Position numbers and translations under genes: made by a program. Below the pieces are notes generated by a model. That model was not told the origin of the DNA. It did no database searches and saw nothing but the letters and a program-made list of their open reading frames with translations. This document shows, in pieces, positions 48,491 through 61,500 of a stretch of DNA of 64,000 nt (its first letter is position 1; each line of letters opens with the position of its first letter). The DNA comes from Strigops habroptila (lineage: Eukaryota; Chordata; Aves; Psittaciformes; Psittacidae): positions 56,004,397 to 56,068,396 of the forward strand of contig NC_044282.2 of the NCBI RefSeq assembly GCF_004027225.2. Direction: 5' to 3'.

Positions 48491-48680
48491 GCGGCGCCGC
48501 TATGGCGAGCGCAGGCGGACAAACTGTCCCCGAGCGAGAAGCGCAGCTGTGGCCGCGCCGCTGCCCGCGGCGAGGTGTGGGGACGGACACGTCTCGGCTC
48601 CTGCAGGGCTTTCCCACCCCGACACCGGGCTGCGGGGCGGGCCGGCTCCTACGCGGGGAGGATTTCTGGGTGGGGGAGAA

Positions 48681-48812
48681 GTGTTCAAAGCCAGGTTGGA
48701 CGGGGCTTGGAGCAATCTGGTCTAGTGGAAGGTGTCCCTGCCCATGGCAGGGGGTTGGAACTGCATGAGCTTTAAGGTCCCTTCCGACCCAAATCAGGCT
48801 GTGATTCTATGA
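48681..48812 (+). mobile_element. CR1 LINE 3'-end fragment at the edge of the MRPL19 island
   Basis: CR1 tail from GTGTTCAAAGCCAGGTTGGA to GCTGTGATTCTATGA, well preserved, directly upstream of the MRPL19 promoter region. Confidence 0.92.
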
Positions 48813-49211
48813 CCAAAAGGAGGACCAGAGAGCACCGCAGCCCTGAATCAGCCATGGAAGGGGAGGGCGGCAGTGCTGTGGTGGTGGGTTGCACTGCTGG
48901 AGCTGCCAGTGTGTCCCCGGGCTAACAGCGTCAGCGGGAACACAATGCAGGCACGCCCGAAGTAGTTCCTTGAGACATTGGCGGGCTCCAACACGGTTCA
49001 TTAGTGCTGGTTTTGATGTGTGCAAGTGGTTATATGGTGTCCAGAAACCAGGTCTTGTGTGTTTTCGTGATAGAAAAGCTCAGCTAGTATTTTTCTAGGC
49101 TGGTGTTATCACTGTCTATAATTCAGACAACCTGCAGTCCCAGTGCGTTTACCATTGCTAGCTTAGAAATTGTGGTATACATTAGTGTTATGGAGCTACT
49201 TTTAGTATGTA

Positions 49212-49482
49212 TCATGAGGGAAGAGGTGGGGTGGTCATGAGGGATGAGGGGAGATCATGAGGGGGCAGGAGGGGCGGGCAGGAGGGGCAGCCATGAGGGA
49301 TGAGGGGAAATTGTGAGGAGACAGGAAGGGTGGCTGTGAGGGGTGAGGGGAGTACATGAGGGGAGAGCATGAGGGGTGAGGTGGGGTGGTAATGAGGAGA
49401 GATCATGAGGGGACAGGAGGGGCGACCATGAGGGGAAATTGTGAGGGGAGATCGTGAGGTGAGAGCAGGGGCTGCCATGGGC
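49212..49482. repeat. G-rich minisatellite
   Basis: An imperfect tandem array built from units such as GAGGGATGAGGGGAGATCAT, GGGGACAGGAGGGGCGACCA and GGGGAAATTGTGAGG. The plus strand is almost free of pyrimidine runs. It gives spurious open frames of 88-90 codons on the minus strand, rich in Pro, Ser and His, which I do not treat as genes. Confidence 0.9.
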
Positions 49483-49494
49483 CGTGAGGTAACG

Positions 49495-49552
49495 GTTGTG
49501 CTCGATGATCCTAAAGGTCTTTTCCAACCTGGTTGATTCTGTGATTCTATGT
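49495..49552 (+). mobile_element. CR1 LINE 3' terminus
   Basis: TTGTGCTCGATGATCCTAAA, then GTCTTTTCCAACCTGGTTGA, ending TTCTGTGATTCTATG, is the terminal stretch of another CR1 subfamily. It abuts the minisatellite. Confidence 0.8.
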
Positions 49553-49559
49553 GTGCTTC

Positions 49560-52500
49560 TGCCAGATTTCCGCAGGTATCAGTAGCAGTCTGGATTCAAT
49601 TAGCGGCTACACAGGCAGGAGAAAAGTGAGGCTTAAATGCAGAGTGTGGAGCTATAAATAATGCCTCACTGTTTAAACTGCAGGGATTCACTTCAAAATA
49701 TGCCTAACCTCATCAACTAATTATATCAATCGTGTTGCCTGTGATGTTCGCCGAGCCCCGTGTATTGGTGGCAGCTGATTCTGTAGCCTGCCTGAGCCCC
49801 GACATTAACAGGAGTTATTTTGTAGTTTGTGATCAGCTCTTTGGTTATTTAACTGCGCTTTAGAAGATGATAGGGTGTGCAGAAGACAAGTCGCAGTATG
49901 TCTTGGTAATAATCGGGGCATGGATAGGACACAAGAGGGCACTCTGACCCTTAAAATACCAAAAACTCGCCAACATCGAGGCACCACTTGAAGCAAAGGC
50001 TCCTTCTCAAGATTGTTCTTTTTCTTTTTTTTTTTTTTTTAAAGTTCTTGTCACTACCTAAACACTATGAAAAGGGCAGAAGAATGTATCCTACAGGGAT
50101 GAGAAATAGAGCATATGGGGTAATTCCAGTAACTTCATGGTGATCAAGGAGGTCCCAAAACTGCTGTAAGGAAACATTTGATTTACAACTTGGAAAACTG
50201 TGAATTTGTGGCTCACAACTGTCTTTGAAGAAGAGAGTTGGGCGCTTTGGTGTAAGGAAGCCATTTACAACTCCCTGGCTGACCACTGCTGATTTCAGCC
50301 TAACAAGACCATCTTGACAGCCTGGAACTGCACTGAGCTCAGGGCTTCCCAAGTTACCGACAGGGAACCTCACTTCACTTGAGGTGCCCTACAGGGCCCA
50401 GAACCTTGCCCCTCACTGTGTGTCTAGTTCCTGTGTGGCCTGTTGAAGCACCCTGGTATCAAGGCACTGTTGATTTGCTTGGGTAAGCTAGTCAGGTATG
50501 CCCCAGCTTTCCATGCTTATGAAGCACAAGTGCAGGTTATTGAGGTAAACTAGCAGACAGCATTGCACTGAGAGATCGGGTTCACTCAATTATCCAGCTG
50601 GATGTGCTTCCATCTCCAGCCTATTTGAAAACCAAATCTCTTTTAGAATGGGCAACGTATTCTCTCTCAGGTCACCAGTATAACTGATGTCTCTTGGATG
50701 TATGTAGAAACACAATTCCTAGCTAAAGACTTCATTGAATGGTGGTTCTCCTCATTAAGGGAAAAAAAGCTGATGTTTAGGGACTACCCTGGGATGAAGG
50801 AGACCTGCCGTGTGTTTTGCTCCACCCTTTCTTTGTGACTCTGAGTCGGTTTGTTTTCTATGCTTAAGCTCAACTTTGTTGTAAGCAAAGCCTGAAGAAC
50901 AGACCTTCTCAGACCATATGCTGCGTTTTGCCAGATAGGGAAAGGGTATATATTTCTCATGCGGAGATGCTCAACAGGCTGTTGGCTCAGAACGAGTTCA
51001 AAGACAGCTGCTTCAGATCTAGGACACACCTGGGTTCATAGGACACTGAGTGTGAGGTAAGAAACCCCAAAAATTGTTACCAACATTGGGGCAGGACTCT
51101 TGCTCTAAGTTGTGTGAACATTGGCAGGCTGCTTCCTGGCTTGAGCTGCCTTGTCTGCCTGCATCTAACTCATGGGACGCTCATGTCCCCATGAAGCCAG
51201 GGATGCAGTGCTTCAGTCCCGATATAGATGTGTGCATCAGCCTCTGCAGCACCAGAATAAGGGCTGTCAATATCACCATCTGAAACAGTCTGTACTGCAG
51301 TCTGAAATCCCACAGATTTCTTCCTAAACACCTAAGGCCGCATTGCAGCAACCCCAACACAGCTGTCTGTGGAGTGTCAGAAGGTGTGAGGAAGGGAGTG
51401 AATTTTCATGTTGCCCAAGGGAACTTGGATGTCTTTTTAGAGGAAACACAGGAGAAGATGGTAACACCTGCTCTTATTGTTATTATATCTCTAAACAGAA
51501 AGAGGGGCTGAGCTGCTCTGGAGATGTAGTTTGTTGTGCATTCAGGGTTAAGAAGAGGCAGTTGGATGTCCCCAGATTCCAAAAGAAATGGGGCTGGCTC
51601 ATAGAGGGCCTTCCCCACCACATCCTCATCTGGGTGTGCAGAAAACCCTTGTGGTCATCTCTTTCATGAATGGGAATAAGCATTGGCTCAATACAGACCT
51701 CAAGTCTTGCCACAGTTTGTTTTCAGTTGGATTTGGAAACGGAAACATTGCTTTTGATAATTCTTTTTTTTTTTTTTTTAATGTTACTTTGGCATTTGTT
51801 AGCTCAGGAGTGAAGCTCCTTCCCCTGACATTTATGCAACAGTGTGGCACAAATGCATCTCTTATTCTCTTGCTTCTGTTTTGTGGGTTTGTACAGTTGT
51901 AACACCAGGGACATAGCCTGGAAGTGATCCTTGCTTACAGAGGCATCACTCAAATGTCAGAGTGGGAGGAAGAAGGTCTATGGGGTGAATTCCCTCAAGC
52001 ATTCAATATACCCTTACTGCTAGGAGATGTTGGGCTTCTGAGGGTCTCCTGAGATGCTTTTCCAGTGGAGGAATGGAGGCCCAAGGAAGCTAACTGGAAG
52101 GACAAGGACAGACTCTAATGTGCAGTAGCTCCACTGCTCCATGGCTTGCATGGTGACATCTTCCCGAGAAAAGCATCCCAGAGTCTGCTTTTGTCCTAGC
52201 CAGGTCGTGCCCTTTACAGAACAACCATCAAGCCAGTCGTAGTTGCTGTAGCCTTACCAGTGGCTGGTGGAACAGACATAGCTCCCTTTGGACTGAGCAG
52301 CCATGTATATCACACAGTCCAGGAGTATCTGAATCCTTCAGGCTCTCTTGCAAAACCAGGTCTGCACAGGCACAAGGCAGTGCCTGGATTCCCCTGGGTC
52401 CTATTTATCCCAGGTATCAAACCAGCTCTATAAACTATGCTATAAAGTTTTGATTATAGTGGATTTTATTAGAATATTTAAACAACCTGATGGTGGCTCT

Positions 52501-55500
52501 AGTCTTTCTGGAAGCTTCCCTTTAATGAGACATGAGTTGTTAGTTTAATGTGAGTTGACCTTGCTGAAACTTAGTAATTGGAGATATCCCAAAATGTTGC
52601 TTAAAATAACCTAAGGTGCCAGACCCTTCTGGCTTGAACAGCTGTTCATTAAGGTGGCCATCAAGCATCCACAATTGCATTTTCTACCTTACTGTAGAGC
52701 AAGCGAAGAGGAGGAGATCTGTTCTGCAGACACAGCATCCTAGCACTGTACTTGGAAAAGTGATGGACTGGAAAATCTTCAGCTCACTCTGTCAAAACAC
52801 CCCCAGGCCTTCATTGTTTTGGAGCGTACATCCTGTTGGAGCCACGTGTGTGCAGTTAACCCTGCCAGACCAACTGCAGGTTCTCTCCTTTGCAATTGCT
52901 GGAGGAGTGATCACATCTACTCCCCTGAGCCTGAGTCTCCTGGAGGGCCTCTGGCAATGGGCATAAGCTTCCATGGCACATCACCAGTGTGTTCATGCAC
53001 ACCTATTTTCTTCTGTTTCCTTCTCCTTTTGTTGCATTCCTGCCTTGAAGCATAAATAATCATTGTATCACCTTTATGGGAGAAGAAAAAAAAGAGGTGT
53101 CAATGATTTCTCTCAGGGTGCAGGCGATATATGAAATATGAACTGGTCTGTTGGCAACTTTGCTAGTGCCTTGGTAGATACTGGCCCTATGTTCAGAGTC
53201 AGAAGTGTCTTTAAATTCCTCTTGGAATCTGTGTGGTTTTCAGATCATGGAGAATTTAAGATGTGACTGGCTTTGCAGCTTCTCTTGGGGTTTTGGCCCT
53301 TAGTTGTGTCGGCACTCAGTACTGAGTTCCCTGTCGGTGCCTGGCACCCTTACAGAGTACAGAAGGGACAGCAACACTGGCTTACTTTGGCATGTGTGAA
53401 ACACTCCATTCTCCTAATTTTCTGATTGACTCAGACATTATTAAAAGAAATTGAATCTAATGTGGAAGCCAACGTTGAAATGAATCTGAAGTCTGCGTGG
53501 AAGACAGATACAGTGTTGCTTCAGAGGTTAAATGAGTCAGACATCCTGAGTTTGGAGGGGGTGAAGTGTGTGACAAGGTATGATTAAGTTCAGTAAAGAG
53601 TGTCAGAGGCCTTTCACTTATGCAGTGAATTCTTGGGTCTTCTTGAGTCCGATATGGGTCCAGATGCCGACAGGTGCCTGTGTCCCTGAGTTTCTATAGT
53701 GTAAGTGATGGAGGGTGGCTCTCTGGAGCCATTTTACAGAAAGCTGCACCAGAAACACCATCAAACAAATAACTCATTGACCAGTCCAGGCAGCATCTTC
53801 AGTACTTACATCAAACTGAAAGACAACTCTTGGGTTGGGAGCATCTGCCTCATTCCAGAAATTGGAGGTACTGTCCTTCAGAAACAGTCTGGAACATCTC
53901 AAAAACCTAAAGAGAGCACTGAGTTGAATGTCCCCATCTTGTTTCCTGAGATGCTAAATAAATTAATAAATAAATGAGGAGGGGGAAAAAAAAGGGGATT
54001 ATGAAAGAAATCCCATTGATCTTGAAAGGCAAATGTAATCTAAAGACTGATGGGTGAACTCCCAGGTACCTTTACATTTCATAGAGTCAATATTTGTTCT
54101 TTCTCTATTTATAACCCCATTACTCTCTCTAGGTGGGCAGGAGATTTCAGAAGGGGACCATTTGTTCTTCTTGATTAATGCATTAATGCTAGTGGTTTGT
54201 CATAGTAAATTATACCTATTATCACAACCTGCTCATGCAGAAGAAAAGGCAAGACAAAAAATTATGATCAAATTGCTCTAAGTCACAGCTTCTCATAGTT
54301 TTAAACAAAGCAATCCAACTTCTGCTATTCATTACTGTATGAACAGTGACTAAACTGAGAAGAAAATGAGATCCAATATCCTTTGTTTTGCAAAAATGTT
54401 TTAGAAATCATAACCTTGTTTTCCACTACACTGCTTCAACTGCATGCAGTATTATCACGTGAAGATAGGTGGGAGAGAGAAACTGCTGCTTTGTTTTATA
54501 CCTGATATATCTAATCCAGCTTCCCCTGGATTCACAGCAGGGCTTTCACCTGGGAACTGGGCTTTGTGTCTCTGCCTCCTCCTCCACAGAAGCAGCAGTA
54601 TCTATGGACACTGGCTTTCTAAACCAGCTGAAGAAGCCCTCAGCTCTTCTAAGTATTCATAACGCCATTTGCGGCAATCTTCTTTTGGTGAAAAACAAAC
54701 TGCCTCATATCAGCAATTAGAACTGGGACTCCTTTTAATGAACTCAGCTGACCTTTCTTTAATGTCAGAAAGTACATTTTGCAGAGGGATGCTTATGTGG
54801 AGGCAGCTAGTGTGCTCTGTCGAGGTAGATTCAGTGAGCTGAAAAGAGATTATTTTACCTGTCACTGCAGGGAAGAAGGTGGTTTGCCTAGTTATGTGCA
54901 TCCAAGATGGGGTTGGCAAGTGAAGCGAGAAATTACCACCAGTGTTGTAATAAATAGAAAAGATTCTCCATGGGCAACGGCATCTCGGGTTGAGAATGAC
55001 TAGGGAAGGGCTGTGCATGTAATAGCACCCAGGGGATAACTGAGGGAGCAGAGGACAAGCACCAGGGTGTTGGACAGGGGTAGGCTGGGAGGGTGTTGCT
55101 GGCTTGTCAATCTGTTGCGAATTACAGGTCCAGCAAAAATGGAAAAGGTGTTGGAAGCTCTGTGGGCTTTAGTCCCTTTTTATCTCAGCTGAGGTGTTTC
55201 TGAGGCAAGTTACTTGTGTACATAAATGCCACATTTCATACCAGTCTTATGTAGTTCCCCGGTGATTGCAACCACTAAGTTTATGATTAGCATACGCACA
55301 CAGCTCTGCGTGTAATGCTGCTGCCAGTCCAGACAGTGCCTAGCGGTGTGAACTCAGACATCTGCAAAGCTCTTGTAAGCCACTATATAGTCTCCTTCCT
55401 TCCTCTGCATTCTTTGTAGCTTACTTTGGTCCAGTAAGTATTGTTACTGCATTAGGTATCAGGGATGCGTCTTTAAGCCAGGTGCCCAGAGACAGTAAAT

Positions 55501-58500
55501 GCAGTAGAGTATGAGCTTTCTGCAGTGGGAAGTGTCTCTTGCCCTAGAAGCAAGTTAGCTGGAGTTCCCTAATGCTAAGTGTTGTGGCTACAGAGTGCAA
55601 AGGTTTGAATGGCTTGAACTTCAATGCCATTGTAAGTTCCTTAAGCTGCTTTAGATGACGTAGTCCAGCACTGTCTGTAATGCCTAGCACACCTGGACTT
55701 CGTCACTGGACAGTCTCTTGAGATTGTTGTAAAACAAGTAATAGGCCATATTGTTGTCCTGAATACTTAAATGCAGGTGGAAGCATACAGTTACTCTTGA
55801 AAGAGTCCTTTCAAATAGAGAAGATTAAAAAAAAAAAGGCAAAGAAACTGTATTTTTAAGCACACGTGAGAGGAAAATGTAAACCCATTCTTTCTGCAAA
55901 TGGCAGATCTAATCCATTGTTGAATTTGCACTGATGCAAATTTTACCCATTCAGCAGAAAGGCATTTCCTCTGATTCCCTTTGATTTCTCACCAGTTTGT
56001 GATCTGTAAGCCAGAGGTTTTTGTGTGATTTGCTGTCTGTACAAAAACAAGGAAATACCCTGTGCCCCTAGGCAATGATAAGCTTGAGGTGAAAGCTGAT
56101 CTGTCTAAGTCATGCTGGAAAGAGATTTGCTGACTGTATGTTCCTCACATGTTCTTCAGCTTTGCCATCCATTAGGCCTATCCTTTAATAAAAGGAACAT
56201 TAAAAAGTGTTAAGCTTCAGTGAAATCACTTGCCTGCAATCTAGAATTGTCCAAATCCATCCCAGATGTGAGGATGGAAGGGACAGAGGGAGATGGTTCA
56301 CTCTCACAGGAGAAGACAGCTCTGGCCCTGAACTAGGGAAGCCAGTAAGGTTTTCTTCATTGGCTTCACCAGCTCGAACATGAGTGCATTCTGTGCTGAA
56401 CACCCCTGTAGGAACGGTCTGTCCTGCTGACCTCTGTAGCACAGCAGGTAGAAGCCTAGGCTGTATGTAGCTGTGCTGGAGTCTGGAGGTGGACTGCAGA
56501 ATGCACTCTCATTCCTGGGCAGCTGTAATCAGGCTTGCCTAGGTAGCAAGATGGAGAAGACAGTAACGGTCTGATCTGGGTCCTGGGTTATTTATTCACT
56601 CCTTAGCCCATGCCACTGTGTCTTCACCATGACTATTAAGAACTTCTGAAACACTGGTGGGCCTCTTAGCACACATCATCTGGCCATGTTCATGCTATCA
56701 AACTCCGAAGCAGGATTCCTTCCTGGCTGTTGGGAATGGCCAAAGTTCCTGCTGACCCCCAAGCCATGCTCAGGAACTGCCTGGATGGACAGTTGGTAGG
56801 GAAAGAGAAAATAAAAGAGAAAAATATAGTGGAGATCAAGATTAAAAGGGGTCTGTAGCCTGAAGTGACTCTTGCCTGTGTAGCAGCAGGATGGAGACAA
56901 TTCTCCCTTGGTTACCATAGGTGAGATAAGAGAAAACACATACTGCTCACACTGAACCAGCTGGGATGTCTCTGCTCTTCAAAGCAAAGACCATCTAGGT
57001 CAGGTGTAAAATTCAGCCTCTTATCTAACAAGCATTCCCAGAGAGCTACAGAATATACAAAAGGAAAGGTAGCAGTGGCACAAAAAATAATGCCAGTACA
57101 TACCATCATCCAATTGATAGAGAAATCTTCCCAGGAAAACTGTTAGGAGAGAACAAATGAGTTGGGTCAAGTGGGAGAGTAGTTTCACATTACAGGTATA
57201 AGAAGACAGTATGCCTGCATAGCAAAAAAGTCTCAGAGAACAACATCCAAACAAGCAGGACAGATAAAACACAGGGGAAAGGAAGGATCCAATTTACAGC
57301 TGAGGAACTCTGATCCTTGAAATCCTTGTCCCTTGAAATTCTCATGTTACTCACAGTGGAGTACAAAGATGAAGTATAAAGATGACTACAAATCTCTGCA
57401 GTTCTAGTACCGTAATTAACCCGAGAACATTTTGTGCACAAGGCACCAACTGAACCCAATCAATCGGATACACTGGTTCCAGATAAAGCACCAGACTGTA
57501 GAGTATCCTCTAACACAGAGCATGCCATCACTGTACTAAGGAGAATGCCAGCTGAGAGAGGTTTCAACACCAATTACTCAGTGCAGACATGAGGAGAAAG
57601 TTCAGCTTTGTTGTGGATCACTCTGGAGTCTCCAAGTATTTTATTTTTGACATTTTTGCTCATGGGAGGATTTTGCATCACTCTGTACAACATCTCCCAG
57701 GCTTCTAGTGAGATAGATAAGAGCATCACTTGCAGCCTTTGCTCTAAATGGAAGTATGTTAAAGCAACACCCCTACTCCAAACCTGTCCCAGTATGAAGC
57801 AAAGTCCCCCTGGTTTTGTATTAGTTTTGTAAACTGGGGTGATTGAGTGACACAGAATGTGAAAACTTCAAAGGCTTATCGGTGTGAATATTCTGCACAG
57901 CTGTTGTGCAACATTGAATATGGAGACAGGGGAAGATCTTACTTGTGTGATACTCGGTGTTGTATTGCAAAACTGCATTATGAGAAGTCCTGTGCCTTCA
58001 AATTGGTGAAAGCAAACAGGGTTTACTTCCATGAGTAAACCCATCTCTTTCCATAAGACACTCCTAGGGGAAAGATTAAAAAACCAAAACAGAACAAAAA
58101 GCTGTACTGTGCTGGGAAGCTTTGCTGTTTTATGTTTGAAGGTCTGTCCACCCAGTTTAGATGGATTTCTATAGGCATAAATGCATATATACTTTGTCAA
58201 TAATTTACGTTCATTTAGAAGGAGGCAATGTGGCCAAGTGAAAAAGCTCTAACTGAACTTAAAAATTAAAAGTACTTAATCTTTTTGCATCTCTGACAGT
58301 TCCCCCTGGCTGATCCTGAAAAAGTAGTGACCTCAAATGTATGACTCGGCTTTGCCCATGTGTGAAATGGCAGAATGCAATGGGGCTCTTTTGGAGAGTG
58401 CTTTGAGATCTTCTGGAAAACACAGTAAGAAGTAAGTAATGTTACTAGGGTTCAAGAAACAAGACTACTTCTAGCACACTCATGCAAATAAACCCGCTTG

Positions 58501-61500
58501 TGACTGTGTAAAACATGGCTTCAACCCTACAAATGGTTCTCTAGCTGAAACCTAATCCTGGTACAGCTCTTCTGCTGAAGAAGGGTTTAGCCAGCAAAGT
58601 AGGCATTAGTGGTGCAGGGTCAGAGACAAAGAGGAAAGCATTGCCAAAAATCAGCCCTAGAAGGAAGCAAGATCAGCTCTTACAGCATTAAACTGGAAGT
58701 CATCCTAACTGGGTCCATTCCTGATCACCATTTATAAACTGGGTGATGTTGGGGTGGCAAAATTGGATGACAGATTGCTTCACTGCTCACTCAGTGCGTC
58801 AGTTTCCCCAGTTGCAGTTGTACTTAACTGCTTTTAAAGCACTTTTTGGTAATTTGCATGCATGTTTCAGACATTACAGGTTTATGTGTAGCAGGAGAAG
58901 GAAAGGGTCTGCAGGAGAGAGGAATATGGGAGGGGAAAGAACATGCACTTAAGTATCATAGTGAAAAAGGAAGAGCGAGGTACAGTTGTTAAGCATCCTG
59001 GACTAAAGTTACACTGGGATTCAGGTGCCTAACTCATAGGTTAGCTTTGGCTGGAGAAGTACCCCAGGAGGTGGGACTTGTTTGTGTGCCTGTTTCTGGT
59101 TACTGCAGTGGAAGCTGAGATGTGCTGATCTCAGGCCTAGGCTCTGTGTACAGAACTAGGTGCTATGGATGTATTTGCTTCTTAAGCTGGACACGTAGAC
59201 CCCATGTACTTTTTGCCATGATCAGGAAGTTATTAAAACCCAACTCAGGCACAAGGATCTGGGTGTTCCAGAGGGAAGAAGTGTTTTTAAGTACACCCAA
59301 ATGCTGCATCTAAAAAAAGAATCAGTCATTCTCCATAGTTACTCTGTGGAGAGAAAGAGACCAAATAATCATTCCTCCAAGCTAAGATGTAATGCTGAAC
59401 TTCATCGGTACTGGCTTACACCTGCTTGTGGGTGGCTCTAGGGACAAGGGATCCAAGAAATTGTGTATCATCATATGCATTATTACCTATCCCCAGGAGA
59501 CATATTTGAAGGCATGGCTGGATTTCAAGGGCTGTTACTCCTAAAAACAAAGATCCATATTGGTGTCCCCTTGATTCATGTTTACCCCATGAGACTACCC
59601 ATGACAGAAAGACCATCCTTTGTCTGTTCTGCAGCTGGGACAGGTGGCCTCTTTCTGTTTGAAAAACACAGCTGATGTTCCCACAAGCTCTAAGGAATAA
59701 GGGCATTATGGAGATGGGCTTTAACTGATTTGTCTGCTTCTCAAAGGCTGATACATATGTATTTATTTGTTTATTTATCGAGAGCTGCTTTCTGCTTTCC
59801 TTTCGGAAGGCATCTTTACAAAGTTGCTTAAAAACAAAGCCCTCACATGACACTGATGTAAACTTCCTCCCCACTGGTTTGACTGTATTAACAATAACCT
59901 AAAGGGCTGCTCGAGCACGCTTCCCATGTTTATCCTTAAACCCTTCGCCACCAGAGTTTTTTTTCTTCCTGGTATACTGAGTCAGCCAAACCTAATTACT
60001 GTTTAATCAGTAAAATCAACACCTGCTAACAGGGTGGGCTCTTCTCAGCAAATAGTGCTTCCCTTTTCCAGAGGGCTGATGAATTTCCAAGGGCCCTATT
60101 GTTTCTTTGTCCTGCTGATAAGCAGCTTTGACTGATAATCTGGTAATGGGTATGGTTATCTCATGCCTATAAGGCAAAAGTGGTGAATCTTCCCCTTAGC
60201 AAGGGCAGCAGAACTAGGTGAGACAAGAATTATACATAGATGCTAGGAGCCAATTGTCCTGTTCTTTTCTCTAAAACTTTAGTCAGCTCCTGAAAGCATG
60301 GGTCAAAGAAGTCTGGCATGCGGGATTAAAGTTTCTGGTGAATAAAGAGTAAGGCAGCCCATAGAAGTTCCTGGTCTTTGATCTTGTTTAAGCAGCCCTC
60401 TGGGAAAAGGTAAAGTGGCAGGATTGTCTGCAGATAGGAGGGACTGGGTCTATACAGAGCCTGCAGGACCTTAGGGTATGTCTATGCTGTCAGGTCAACC
60501 CAGAGCCAACACTCAAGAGGTGACTCATCTGCACCTGTGCTGTGGATCCTCAGTGTGTGAAGAGCTGTTTGTGGGAAGGAGGGTTGCTTAGATGCAATTC
60601 AGGCCAGACCAGCCTCTGCTTCATGTGGTCTGGGCAGATGGATCATGGACAGGATTCAAGCTCAGACTCAAGATTTCCCACACTACGCTCATCCTCAGTG
60701 TGGCTGCTTGGAACTTGAGCAAGAAGTGGCAATATGGACAGAAAGCAAATGCGACCATAGGGCTTACAGCTCCCTTTGGGAGGGATCACACAGATCATCC
60801 CAGGACAGATTTCTGGTGGAAACAGTGACTGTAGTAATCATGGCAGCACTCTTGAGAATGTCTTTCACATGTAACCTGACAGCCGGCCTGATTTTTGTCT
60901 CAGAACAGCTGAAACATTGTTAGAAATTTCAGCAAAGAAACTCTTTACAAGTGCACTCTGCTCTGAAAGAAAACAACCCAGGCCTTTGGGTTAAAGTCTC
61001 TTACACTTGTTTTCAGCTCTAAGGTGAATGTTCTTTGCAAGTTTCACTTAATTCCATGTGAATGAACAGGACAGAGGAGTAAAAACCAGTTGTGGTATTC
61101 CTCAGATGTTCCCATTTGGGTTATTTTTGCTGGATAGAAGATGCAGCTTTATTTAGCAGCTGTGCATGTGCCTGGTTCCATCTCCGCTTCCCTCAGCCCC
61201 ACACAGTGCTGCTCCATAGGTTTGTGTATCTGTATATACAGGCTGCGAAGTGGCTGGTGTTGGTTTTGATGAAAACTTAGATGAAAACTATCCCCTGCTC
61301 TCTGCACTGACACTCAACCTCTGCTCTAGCCTAGGTATGTTGGTTATGTCCATTATTTATACGCAAACCTATGCCTGGGCTGCAGTTAATGCTGATGACC
61401 AAAGCCCAGGATCTCCTTCCTGAGACAACATGTCCAGGGAGAACAGGGTCCACCAGTCCAGTCCATCTCTGTGTCCCCAGAGCTCAGCTCAGTCCTTCCA

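Larger units (their letters stand above)
48230..48660. promoter_or_regulatory. MRPL19: CpG island, MRPL19 promoter and exon 1
   Basis: GC-rich, CpG-dense block around MRPL19 exon 1. No TATA box is visible. The plus-strand open frames across it are composition artefacts that run into the CR1 copy at 48,681. Confidence 0.75.

Noticed and set aside
49212-49527. Repetitive Pro/Ser/His-rich frames on the minus strand
   Set aside because: They are simply the translated minisatellite, open in more than one frame.
51343-51669. A 108-codon plus-strand frame with several cysteines
   Set aside because: It has no splice sites, promoter or family resemblance, and other frames over the same DNA are equally open.
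56676-57459. A cluster of minus-strand frames rich in Leu, Phe and Cys that could suggest a membrane protein
   Set aside because: The hydrophobic composition follows from T-rich DNA; the frames are short, out of register and not linked by plausible splice sites.
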